DNA from: Thioclava sp. GXIMD4216
Lineage (GTDB): Bacteria > Pseudomonadota > Alphaproteobacteria > Rhodobacterales > Rhodobacteraceae
DNA length: 64,000 nucleotides
Direction of reading: 5' to 3'
NCBI RefSeq assembly: GCF_037949285.1
Contig: NZ_CP149926.1
Location: forward strand, 2,645,501 to 2,709,500
The position numbers and the translations under genes are program-made. Positions 56,883-64,000 of this stretch are shown here, one piece after another. The notes beneath the pieces were generated by a model that did not search any database, was not told the DNA's origin, and was given only the letters and a program-made list of their open reading frames with translations. Each line of letters opens with the position of its first letter. Position 1 is the stretch's first letter.

Positions 56883-59000
56883 TCACGGTTTGCGCGATAA
56901 ATCGCGCCAACGTTCCACCTGTGCCACATCTGTTTCCGCTTCAAGCGCGGTCAACAGGCGGTGCAGATGTTCCATATCCCGCAACTCCACCTCTATAATC
57001 AAAGAGTAAAAGTCCGGTTTCCGATCAACAAAATTCAGATCGGAAATATTCGCCCTCTGCTGGCCAACCAGCGTGCAGATATGGCCAAGCACCCCTGCGT
57101 CATTGGAAATCGTGACCTTCAGCGAGGCCGTATAGACCGGCGGATGTTGCCCCCCCTGCCAATGCAGATCGACCCAGCGTTCGGGTTCGCTTTCAACATC
57201 TTCCAAAGCGGGGCAGTCGATCGAATGGATCACGACCCCGCGACCGCGATAGGTAATCCCCACGATCCGCTCGCCCGGCAGTGGCTGACAGCACCCCGCA
57301 CGGGTAAAGCTCTGGTCGGCCCCGAGCCCGATCACGGCACGCGTCGGTTCGACCGTTTCTTCACGACGGTGCACAAGCTCGGGATAGAGCACGCCAATCA
57401 CATCGCCCGAGGCAATCTCGGCCGAACCCAGACGGGCCAGAACCTCGGTCTCGTCGGTCAGCCCGAGCGACCGTGCCGCCGTGCGCAGCGCCTTATCGGT
57501 GACTTTACGACCGACATGTTCAAAGGCCACACGCGCAAGCTCGGCCCCCAGTTTGACAAAGCGTGTCCGGTCTTCCTCGCGCAGCGACTTGCGGATAGCC
57601 GCACGCGCCCGACCGGTGCCCACGATATCTAGCCACGTCGCCTGAGGCCGTTGCCCCGAAGCGGTAATCACCTGAACGGACTGACCATTTTTGAGCCTTG
57701 TCCAGAGCGGCACACGGATACCATCCACCTTCGCCCCGACGCAGGAATTGCCGATCCGCGTGTGGATCGCATAGGCAAAATCGATCGGCGTCGCCCCTTT
57801 GGGCAGCTTCACGACATCGCCTTTGGGCGTGAAACAGAAGACCTGATCGGAATACATCTCGAGTTTGACATTCTCGAGGAATTCCTCGTGATCCCCCTCC
57901 CCGAAGCGTTCGGTCAGCGTGGTGATCCATTGTGCCGGATCAACCGCGAAGGGGTTCGAGGACCGCTCGCCATCCTTATAGGCCCAATGCGCGGCCACCC
58001 CCGATTCGGCGACCTCATGCATCTGGCGGGTGCGGATCTGCACCTCGACGCGCTTGCCATCACGGCCCGACACCGTGGTATGGATCGAGCGGTAGCCGTT
58101 GGTTTTCGGCTGGCTGATGTAATCCTTGAACCGGCCCGGAACGGCGCGCCAGCGGTGGTGGATCAGCCCCAGCACACGGTAGCATTCGGCCTCGGTCTTG
58201 GTGATCACGCGGAACCCGTAGATGTCGGACAGGCGCGAGAAGGCCAGCTGCTTCTCTTCCATCTTGCGCCAGATGGAATAGGGACGCTTGGCCCGACCGA
58301 ACACATCGGCGTCAATCTTGGCCTCTTCCAGCAGCAGACGGATATCGCCCGAGATCTTGGGGATCACATCCCCCGTCTCTTTCTGCAGCCCGACAAAGCG
58401 GCGGATGATCGAGGTGCGCGCCTCGGGGTTGAGCACCTTGAAGGCCAGATCCTCCAGCTCCTCGCGCATCCACTGCATCCCCATGCGGCCCGCAAGCGGC
58501 GCATAGATCTCCATGGTTTCGCGGGCTTTCTGGGCCTGCTTTTCCGGCTTCATCGACTTGATCGTGCGCATGTTATGCAGACGGTCCGCCAGCTTCACCA
58601 GAATAACCCGCAGATCCTTCGACATCGCCATAAACAGCTTGCGGAAATTTTCCGCCTGTTTGGTCTCGGAAGAAGACAGTTGCAGGTTGGTCAGCTTGGT
58701 CACACCATCGACCAGCTCGGCGATAGGTTCCCCGAAAAGCCCCGCGACCTCGGCATAGGAGGCACGGGTGTCTTCGATCGTGTCATGCAAAAGCGCCGTG
58801 ACAATCGTCGCATCATCCAGACGCATCTCGGTCAGGATCGCGGCAACGGCGACAGGATGCGTGAAATAGGGCTCGCCCGAGCGGCGGAACTGCCCTTCAT
58901 GCATCTTCAGCCCGTAAGCATAAGCGTTACGGATCAACCCGTCATCGGTATGCGGGTTGTAGTTGCGAACGAGCGCGATCAGGTCTTCGACTTCGATCAT
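56883..59000 (-). CDS. spoT: Bifunctional (p)ppGpp synthetase/hydrolase (Rel/SpoT)
   Basis: A 705-residue Rel/Spo homologue. The hydrolase domain keeps the HD pair in LLHDTIEDT, the synthetase domain has GFRVITKTEAECYRVLG, QPKTNGYRSIHTTV and EVQIRTRQMHE, and TGS, helical and ACT domains follow (the ACT ends near 700). Both activities look intact, so it is the single long RSH of an alphaproteobacterium. Downstream of rpoZ by 35 bases. Confidence 0.95.
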   Translation of the reverse strand: MIEVEDLIALVRNYNPHTDDGLIRNAYAYGLKMHEGQFRRSGEPYFTHPVAVAAILTEMRLDDATIVTALLHDTIEDTRASYAEVAGLFGEPIAELVDGVTKLTNLQLSSSETKQAENFRKLFMAMSKDLRVILVKLADRLHNMRTIKSMKPEKQAQKARETMEIYAPLAGRMGMQWMREELEDLAFKVLNPEARTSIIRRFVGLQKETGDVIPKISGDIRLLLEEAKIDADVFGRAKRPYSIWRKMEEKQLAFSRLSDIYGFRVITKTEAECYRVLGLIHHRWRAVPGRFKDYISQPKTNGYRSIHTTVSGRDGKRVEVQIRTRQMHEVAESGVAAHWAYKDGERSSNPFAVDPAQWITTLTERFGEGDHEEFLENVKLEMYSDQVFCFTPKGDVVKLPKGATPIDFAYAIHTRIGNSCVGAKVDGIRVPLWTRLKNGQSVQVITASGQRPQATWLDIVGTGRARAAIRKSLREEDRTRFVKLGAELARVAFEHVGRKVTDKALRTAARSLGLTDETEVLARLGSAEIASGDVIGVLYPELVHRREETVEPTRAVIGLGADQSFTRAGCCQPLPGERIVGITYRGRGVVIHSIDCPALEDVESEPERWVDLHWQGGQHPPVYTASLKVTISNDAGVLGHICTLVGQQRANISDLNFVDRKPDFYSLIIEVELRDMEHLHRLLTALEAETDVAQVERWRDLSRKP

Positions 59001-59035
59001 TGACGCCCGTTCCGCATACCATTCAACAGATCAGA

Positions 59036-59398
59036 TTATTCGCGGCCCTGCGCTTCCATCAGCGCGCGCAGCATCCGCTCTTCGTTCATGTCGTCATCAG
59101 CCGGCTTGTCGGCAGAGGCGGGCTCGCCTGCCATAAGCTGGGCCATCTGATCGTCTTCGGGTTCATCGACTTCGATCTGGGTCTGGTTCGCCTCGATAAG
59201 ACGTTCGCGCAGATCGTCTGCGGATTGGGTCTCATCCGCGATTTCACGCAGCGCACAAACCGGATTTTTGTCGTTGTCACGATCAACCGTCAGGGCAGAA
59301 CCGGCGGCGATCTCGCGTGCACGATGGGCAGCAAGCATCACCAGTTCGAAACGGTTCGGGACTTTGTCAACGCAATCTTCAACCGTCACGCGGGCCAT
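59036..59398 (-). CDS. rpoZ: RNA polymerase subunit omega
   Basis: Omega (120 residues) chaperones beta-prime and forms part of a ppGpp site in enteric polymerase. [30 protein letters not shown] is the family start, with an acidic C-terminal tail longer than in E. coli. It heads the spoT transcript with its own promoter. Confidence 0.95.
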   Translation of the reverse strand: MARVTVEDCVDKVPNRFELVMLAAHRAREIAAGSALTVDRDNDKNPVCALREIADETQSADDLRERLIEANQTQIEVDEPEDDQMAQLMAGEPASADKPADDDMNEERMLRALMEAQGRE

Positions 59399-59438
59399 AT
59401 GTCACTCCAGTCGGATCTCGGGGAATGTCTGAACCGCC

Positions 59439-59467
59439 TACATAGGGACAAACAGCACGGTTGACAA
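59439..59467 (-). promoter_or_regulatory. Predicted promoter of rpoZ-spoT
   Basis: TTGTCA (59467-59462), a 17-base spacer and TATGTA (59444-59439) on the minus strand, about 40 bases before rpoZ and five bases past folK. Confidence 0.7.
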
Positions 59468-59471
59468 GCGC

Positions 59472-60056
59472 TCATTCGCGCAGATCGTCGGCCACAAGCG
59501 GGGAAAGCTCGGCAATTTGTGATTCTGGAAGCGCCTCGACAAGCTGTTCCAGTGTCTGTCCGGTCAGCGGATGCACCCAGTTCGGGACGATCTCCCGCAT
59601 GGGAATCAGCACGAATCCCCGATCCTCAAGCCTCGGATGCGGCAGAATCAACTGCTCCGGAGTGGCTTTTTGCTGCTCTTCGAAGGGCAAATCCCGCCAG
59701 TGACGCAACGTCACCTCGGACGGATGAATGATGTTACCGCAATCAATCAGGTCGATATCGATCACCCGCGGCATCCAGCGCCCGTGCCGCACACGGCCAA
59801 GACCGCTTTCGATTTCATGCAGTAAATACAATATGTCAGTAGGACTGCCGGAAGCGCGGAACAGTCCACAGGCGTTGACAAAATCCGGCCCGCTGCCCGC
59901 CGGATAGGCCGCCGACCGATAAAAGCGAGACATCGCCACGGGACGAAATGACGCAACGCAGAGCCGTTTGAAGGCTTCCCTGATTGCATCAGATGGGCTA
60001 CCCAAAGTGGATGTCATATTGGCCCCGAAGGCGATGATAATCGTGTTACTATCCAT
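59472..60056 (-). CDS. folK: HPPK, 2-amino-4-hydroxy-6-hydroxymethyldihydropteridine diphosphokinase
   Basis: FolK (194 residues) pyrophosphorylates the pterin in folate synthesis. IIAFGANMTS, the substrate loop FYRSAAYPAGSGPDFVNA and RWMPRVIDIDLIDCG (metal-binding DxD) are present, and LPHPRLEDRGFVLIP follows. Length is normal. No folP or folB is next to it here. Confidence 0.93.
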   Translation of the reverse strand: MDSNTIIIAFGANMTSTLGSPSDAIREAFKRLCVASFRPVAMSRFYRSAAYPAGSGPDFVNACGLFRASGSPTDILYLLHEIESGLGRVRHGRWMPRVIDIDLIDCGNIIHPSEVTLRHWRDLPFEEQQKATPEQLILPHPRLEDRGFVLIPMREIVPNWVHPLTGQTLEQLVEALPESQIAELSPLVADDLRE

Positions 60057-60202
60057 TTAGACAGATACCCATGACCGAGCTGCATTGCTATCTGAGATCG
60101 GTATCACTCGCGTCGAATAATGAGTAGGGAAGTTTTGGGCATCCGGCCCCACTTTGGATGCCCGTGTTGTAGCGAGTGTGAAATAGAAAGGATTTTGATT
60201 TC

Positions 60203-60757
60203 ATGTTCTACAAAGACGAACGGCTTGCGCTGTTCATTGACGGCTCGAACCTCTACGCAGCGGCAAAGTCGCTCGGGTTCGATATCGACTACAAGCTGTT
60301 GCGTCAGGAATTTGAACGCCGCGGCAAGCTTGTTCGGGCCTTCTATTATACCGCGCTGCTCGAGAACGAAGAATATTCCCCGATCCGTCCGCTGGTCGAC
60401 TGGCTGCATTACAACGGGTATGCGATGGTCACCAAGCCGGCCAAGGAATACACCGATTCCATGGGCCGTCGGAAGGTGAAGGGCAACATGGATATCGAAC
60501 TGGCCGTCAATGCGATGGAGCTTGCTCCGCGTCTTGATCACGCGGTCCTGTTCTCCGGCGATGGCGATTTCCGGCCCCTGGTCGAGGCGCTGCAACGCCA
60601 AGGCGTGCGCGTATCGGTCGTGTCCACGATCCGCTCGCAGCCGCCGATGATCGCGGACGAACTGCGCCGCCAAGCCGACAATTTCATCGAGCTTGACGCC
60701 CTGCGTGACGTCGTTGGCCGTCCCCCGCGCGACCCGCGCGAAGAAGACTCAAACTGA
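60203..60757 (+). CDS. NYN-domain protein (LabA/DUF88 family)
   Basis: A 184-residue protein with a PIN-like NYN fold. Acidic residues at the expected sites are in LFIDGSNLYAA (10-20), GNMDIELAVNAM and FSGDGDFRPLVEAL, suggesting an active ribonuclease; the C-terminus is short and charged. Relatives include LabA, limkain-b1 and other RNA-binding or cleaving proteins; target unknown. AAAGGA lies 11 bases before the ATG. Divergent from folK. Confidence 0.87.
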   Translation: MFYKDERLALFIDGSNLYAAAKSLGFDIDYKLLRQEFERRGKLVRAFYYTALLENEEYSPIRPLVDWLHYNGYAMVTKPAKEYTDSMGRRKVKGNMDIELAVNAMELAPRLDHAVLFSGDGDFRPLVEALQRQGVRVSVVSTIRSQPPMIADELRRQADNFIELDALRDVVGRPPRDPREEDSN

Positions 60758-60786
60758 TCCGTTTTATCACTCACGGAACCGGTTCG

Positions 60787-60820
60787 ACGGGCGAGACATT
60801 TCACTGTCATCGCCCGTTTT
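60787..60820 (+). terminator. Terminator after the NYN-domain gene
   Basis: A long stem ACGGGCGA (60787-60794) with TCGCCCGT (60810-60817), continued by GACA/TGTC after a bulged A, and TTTTGCTTTT after it. Confidence 0.82.
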
Positions 60821-60880
60821 GCTTTTCGGGCCCAACGATTACCCTTTCGAGGGTCACACCATGCCTGCGACGGAGCCCCT

Positions 60881-61330
60881 ATGTTCGACCTATCCGCCTC
60901 CCTGACCGGCCTGTTCTTCTCCGGACTTCTGGCGGCCACTCCGATCCCCGCGCAATCCGAAATCGTGTTTGTGGCAATGCAGACCGCGCAGGCGGCACCT
61001 ATCGGATTAATGATCCTGATCGCAGGGATCGGCAACACGCTCGGCGCCCTGATCACCTATTACATAGGGCGGCAGGTCAACCGCTGGCGTGACCGCAAAT
61101 GGTTTCCCGCCAGCCAGAAGCAGCTTGACCGCGGCCATCGCTGGTTCGACCGTTGGGGCCTATGGATCCTGTTTCTTAGCTGGGCCCCGGGTGGAGACCT
61201 GATCTGCCTGATCGCAGGCATCCTGCGGATGTCGCTCTGGCTTTATCTGCCCATCGTCTTTCTGGCAAAAACCGGCCGCTATGCCGCCGTGGCGTGGATC
61301 ACCGCGCAAGCCATGCAGATCGTCAACTAA
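60881..61330 (+). CDS. YqaA-family (DedA/SNARE-associated) membrane protein
   Basis: A 149-residue membrane protein of the DedA/VTT superfamily, YqaA branch. About four hydrophobic segments; GIGNTLGALITYYIGRQVNRW and SWAPGGDLICLIAGILRM are the signatures. Members are proposed phospholipid or carrier-lipid flippases. Its last four bases overlap the end of the MATE gene on the other strand. Confidence 0.87.
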   Translation: MFDLSASLTGLFFSGLLAATPIPAQSEIVFVAMQTAQAAPIGLMILIAGIGNTLGALITYYIGRQVNRWRDRKWFPASQKQLDRGHRWFDRWGLWILFLSWAPGGDLICLIAGILRMSLWLYLPIVFLAKTGRYAAVAWITAQAMQIVN

Positions 61331-62634
61331 ACGATACGCGCTTCAAGACGGGGATAAAGCGCCCCGAGGCTGAGCGCACGCAGCAGGTTCAGCACCATCA
61401 ATGCCGCCCAGAGGCCATGATTGCCCCAAAGCGGCACCATCAGGAACAGCGCCGCCACATAAACGGCAACAGAGACAATCATCGCATTCCGCATGGCACG
61501 GGTCTGTGTGGCCCCGATAAAAATGCCATCCAGAATATAGCTGCCGAAGCTGGCCAGCGGCATGACCATCATCCACGGCAGATAGTGTTTTGCGAGCGCA
61601 CGCACCTCTTCGGCCCGCGCCATCAGATTGATGATCTGCGGTCCGAGCAGGGCAAAGACCACCCCCAGAAGGACGGCGAAACCAAAGCTCCAGAGCCCGT
61701 TCAGCCAACCTGCCCGTCGTAGCCGCGCCACCGACCCCGCCCCGACGGCCTGCCCCACAAGGCTTTCTGCCGCGAAGGCAAAACCGTCCAGCGCGAAAGA
61801 GGTGATCTGCAGGAATTGCAGCAGCACCTGATTGGCCGCCAGAGCCACATCCCCGCGCCCCGCCGAAATGAACAGGAAGGTGGTGAAACTGGCCTGCAGC
61901 AGAACCGAGCGGATCATGATATCGGTATTGACCCGCACCAGCCGTCCCAGTTCGGCACGGTCAAACAGACGGCCCAACGCACAGGCTGCGGGAAGGAAGG
62001 CTGCGCGCGCAAACCACAGACCCAGCCCCGCGCCCAATATCTCGGAGATCAGGCTGGCCGTGGCCACGCCCTTGATCCCCCAGCCCAGCCCCAGAACAAA
62101 CGCCAGATCCAGCACCACATTGAGCGCGTTCATCACAATCTGAATCATAAGAACGGTGCGCGTGCGTTCTAGTGCGATCAACCAGCCGATCAGCCCGTAA
62201 AGCCCGATTGTCGCAGGCGCGCCCCAGATGCGGATCGACAGGTAGGTGCGGGCAAGGCTTTCGACCTCGGCGCTGGCCGGTGCAAGGCGGAACGCCAGAT
62301 CGAACAGCGCCTGCTGCCCGATCCAGAGCCCGCCCCCCGCAACAAGCGCCAGCAACAGCGCCCGCAGAAGACCGGCTGCGGTTTCCACCGCATCCCCCCG
62401 CCCATGCGCCTGCGCCACAAGCCCTGTCGTACCCATGCGCAAAAACCCGAAGATCCAGTAGAGCGACGACAGGATCACCGCCCCCACCCCCACGGCACCG
62501 ATGGGCGCGGCCTGCCCGATCTGCCCGACAACCGCCGTATCCACGAGGCCCAGCAAAGGCACCGTCACATTGGAAATCACCACCGGAACGGCGATGGACA
62601 AGACACGGCGGTTGGTGATGGGCGAAGCCGGCAT
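61327..62634 (-). CDS. MATE-family efflux transporter, DinF type
   Basis: A 435-residue 12-helix exporter of the MATE superfamily. ISNVTVPLLGLVDTAVVGQIG in helix 1 and FLRMGTTGLVAQAHGRGD are typical of DinF-like members, and the second half has AFAAESLVGQAVGAGS. The coupling ion and drug or metabolite substrate are not known. Fourteen bases before it ends the upstream thioesterase, so the three may share one transcript. Confidence 0.88.
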   Translation of the reverse strand: MPASPITNRRVLSIAVPVVISNVTVPLLGLVDTAVVGQIGQAAPIGAVGVGAVILSSLYWIFGFLRMGTTGLVAQAHGRGDAVETAAGLLRALLLALVAGGGLWIGQQALFDLAFRLAPASAEVESLARTYLSIRIWGAPATIGLYGLIGWLIALERTRTVLMIQIVMNALNVVLDLAFVLGLGWGIKGVATASLISEILGAGLGLWFARAAFLPAACALGRLFDRAELGRLVRVNTDIMIRSVLLQASFTTFLFISAGRGDVALAANQVLLQFLQITSFALDGFAFAAESLVGQAVGAGSVARLRRAGWLNGLWSFGFAVLLGVVFALLGPQIINLMARAEEVRALAKHYLPWMMVMPLASFGSYILDGIFIGATQTRAMRNAMIVSVAVYVAALFLMVPLWGNHGLWAALMVLNLLRALSLGALYPRLEARIV

Positions 62635-62647
62635 GGGCAGGCTCCTT

Positions 62648-63154
62648 TTAGCCGGCCAGATCAGCCGGTTCGGGCATCAGGAAATGTCCCGTCGCCTGCG
62701 CGATAGGCCGCAAGCGGTTGTCCTGCCAAGCTTCGACAAACACACTGGCATACCGCCGCCCCGAACGGGTGATCTTGGCGCGTGCATAGGCGTCGCGCGG
62801 CAGGCCCGGACGCAGATAATCCATCGTGATATCGATGGTCTTCGGCGTGGGGGGCAGCCCGTCCAGCGCCACTTTTCCGGTTTCGAAATCCGGCCAGAGG
62901 GTGGACCAGCTTAGACCGACAATCGCGGTAATCTCCATGAAGGCCGCCGTTGCCCCGCCATGCAGCGCTGGCACCGACGCATCGCCGATCAGGCTTTCCT
63001 TGAACGGCAGGATCGCGGTCAGCTCGTCGCCACGACGGTCGAATTCCACCCCGAGGAAGTTGATATAGGGGATCGCCGCCACCAGTTGCCGCAGCGCCTC
63101 GTCGCGCCGTTTCTTGATGACCTGCACAGGTTCCGGAGACAGACGGGTTTTCAT
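62648..63154 (-). CDS. PaaI-family hotdog thioesterase (second of pair)
   Basis: A 168-residue acyl-CoA thioesterase of the PaaI branch. The hotdog signature ALHGGATAAFMEITAIVGL contains the HGG catalytic stretch, followed by IDITMDYLRPGLP. It differs strongly from the upstream paralogue and is not a recent copy. Its ATG overlaps the stop of that paralogue (ATGA). Confidence 0.88.
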   Translation of the reverse strand: MKTRLSPEPVQVIKKRRDEALRQLVAAIPYINFLGVEFDRRGDELTAILPFKESLIGDASVPALHGGATAAFMEITAIVGLSWSTLWPDFETGKVALDGLPPTPKTIDITMDYLRPGLPRDAYARAKITRSGRRYASVFVEAWQDNRLRPIAQATGHFLMPEPADLAG

Positions 63155-63624
63155 GCTTTGGCCTCCTCGGGCAGATAGACGGTAAAGGCGGCCGTGGCCT
63201 GCGCCACCGGCACACCGCCCGACGCGTCGCTTTCATCATGCGCCACGGCCCGCACGAAGGCGATGCTGCGCGAGATATGATAGACCTCTGCAGAGGCAAC
63301 AATGCTCTGTCCCGGCTTGGCCGGACGCATATAGTCGATCCGCAGATCCAGCGTTGCGGTGCTTCGGGGCTGCGAGGGATGCGCCATGACAGCCGTGGCA
63401 CAGCAGGTGTCCATCAACACCGAAACAGCCCCGCCATGAATGACGCCGGTTTCGGGATCTCCTATCAACTTTTCGTTATATGGCAAGACCATACGGGCCT
63501 TACCCGAGGACACATCGACGACTTTCATATTCAAAGATCGGCAATGCGGCAGGCCTTCCAAAAACGATTTCATCAGAAAACTGTCGTTTTTCGTGTCATT
63601 TGTTAGATTATTTGTGGTGTTCAC
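63151..63624 (-). CDS. PaaI-family hotdog thioesterase (first of pair)
   Basis: A 157-residue hotdog thioesterase: GVIHGGAVSVLMDTCCATAV is the catalytic helix region and LDLRIDYMRPAKPGQ the second signature. It starts with GTG at 63624, with CGGAG upstream; an internal ATG at 63573 would remove 17 polar residues and lacks a good ribosome site. First gene of a thioesterase-thioesterase-MATE run, divergent from a MerR regulator. Confidence 0.87.
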   Translation of the reverse strand: MNTTNNLTNDTKNDSFLMKSFLEGLPHCRSLNMKVVDVSSGKARMVLPYNEKLIGDPETGVIHGGAVSVLMDTCCATAVMAHPSQPRSTATLDLRIDYMRPAKPGQSIVASAEVYHISRSIAFVRAVAHDESDASGGVPVAQATAAFTVYLPEEAKA

Positions 63625-63642
63625 GTGCTAACTCCGACTTTC

Positions 63643-63744
63643 TACGCTAACACTATCTGCCTGCCGTCACCGCAGCACAAGTGCCGCACCAAACGAATTC
63701 CCGCATTGATTGCGGTTGAAATACTGGCCATTGCTGTTAGCGTA
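63643..63744. promoter_or_regulatory. Split perfect inverted repeat in the thioesterase/MerR divergent region
   Basis: TACGCTAACA (63643-63652) and its exact reverse complement TGTTAGCGTA (63735-63744) flank the 147-base divergent region; a further CTAAC (63628-63632) lies 19 bases from the first arm in direct orientation. The second arm is 28 bases before the MerR start. It fits operators for a regulator controlling both directions. Confidence 0.5.
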
Positions 63745-63771
63745 TCGCCGAAAAGAAGAATGGTAAGGCGA

Positions 63772-64000
63772 ATGCTCAACCTAAAGGAAATGTGCGCAAA
63801 GTTCGAAGTCACCCCTCGGACCCTGCGATATTACGAATATATCGAATTGCTCGCCCCCACACGTGAGGGGCGAAAACGTTTTTATGGCCCAAGAGAAATC
63901 GCGCGGATGACGATCATTCTGCGCGGCAAAAGATTTGGCTTTTCTCTGGAGGAACTCCGCCAGTGGCTGGAGATCTACGACACCGAGGGCACGGAAGAAC
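63772..64000 (+). CDS. MerR-family transcriptional regulator, N-terminal part (cut by window edge)
   Basis: The first 76 codons of a MerR-type regulator: MLNLKEMCAKFEVTPRTLRYYEYIEL is the winged-helix DNA-binding start, RKRFYGPREIARM and RGKRFGFSLEELRQWLEIYD follow. No metal-binding cysteines appear in the visible part, pointing to the group that senses organic ligands or acyl-CoA rather than metals. An in-frame ATG at 63760 is an alternative start. Divergent from the thioesterase pair, which it may control. Confidence 0.88.
   Translation, partial: MLNLKEMCAKFEVTPRTLRYYEYIELLAPTREGRKRFYGPREIARMTIILRGKRFGFSLEELRQWLEIYDTEGTEE

Noticed and set aside
62648..63624. The two thioesterases as a recent tandem duplication
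   Set aside because: Apart from the HGG and YMRP/YLRP motifs the sequences are very different, so any duplication is old or they were acquired separately.

Overview
The window is a stretch of core chromosome from an alphaproteobacterium, most likely a member of the Rhodobacteraceae (Rhodobacter/Paracoccus/Thioclava type). The reasons are high GC, the blocks chvI-chvG-hprK-rapZ-EIIA-ptsH and rpoZ-spoT-DUF2062-pdxJ-(membrane protein)-acpS-lepB-rnc-era-DUF1491-recO, a methylsuccinyl-CoA dehydrogenase of the ethylmalonyl-CoA pathway, and small families such as DUF6473. The genus cannot be fixed from the sequence alone. I see no transposase, integrase, phage gene, CRISPR array or rRNA gene.

Layout. 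1-1307: end of the S10 ribosomal operon on the minus strand (rplD partial, rplC, rpsJ) with a strong promoter. 1643-3260: an inserted pfpI-like gene and a zntB-like transporter. 3383-7683: the str operon (rpsL-rpsG-fusA-tuf, minus). 7892-11069: a four-gene, overlapping minus-strand cassette (GT2 polyprenyl-phosphate glycosyltransferase, LABN small membrane protein, ArnT-like GT39, PAP2 phosphatase) that looks like a lipid A or envelope sugar modification unit. 11202-25082: the minus-strand rif/secE-nusG block read as tuf (second copy), tRNA-Trp, secE, nusG, rplK, rplA, rplJ, rplL, rpoB, rpoC. The two tuf genes are near-identical direct repeats about 20.4 kb apart.

25408-34643: mixed metabolism: a DUF533 protein, parC, an SH3-domain protein, a short-chain dehydrogenase, a PduO-type cobalamin adenosyltransferase, etfBA, DUF6473 and a 3-hydroxybutyryl-CoA dehydrogenase. 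34673-42112: an acyltransferase, then the regulatory PTS/ChvGI module, divergent from pckA. 42165-50833: a phospholipase-D-type protein, RNase R, a GNAT protein, dapE, a TauE/SafE permease, mcd and a second GNAT protein. 50830-60056: the conserved recO...rpoZ block plus folK (minus). 60203-64000: a NYN-domain protein, a YqaA protein, a MATE exporter, two hotdog thioesterases and the start of a divergent MerR regulator.

Functional links. The first 25 kb makes ribosomes, RNA polymerase and elongation factors. ETF can take electrons from acyl-CoA dehydrogenases such as Mcd; the cobalamin adenosyltransferase can serve the B12-dependent mutases of the same carbon route; pckA with HPr, HprK and ChvGI suggests control of gluconeogenic flux. 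Most of the region is ordinary housekeeping sequence. I did not find a clearly undescribed system; the most interesting leads are the envelope-modification cassette, the MerR/thioesterase control region with a perfect split inverted repeat, the LacI-type operator-like site before pckA, and structured RNA elements at the rpoB borders.
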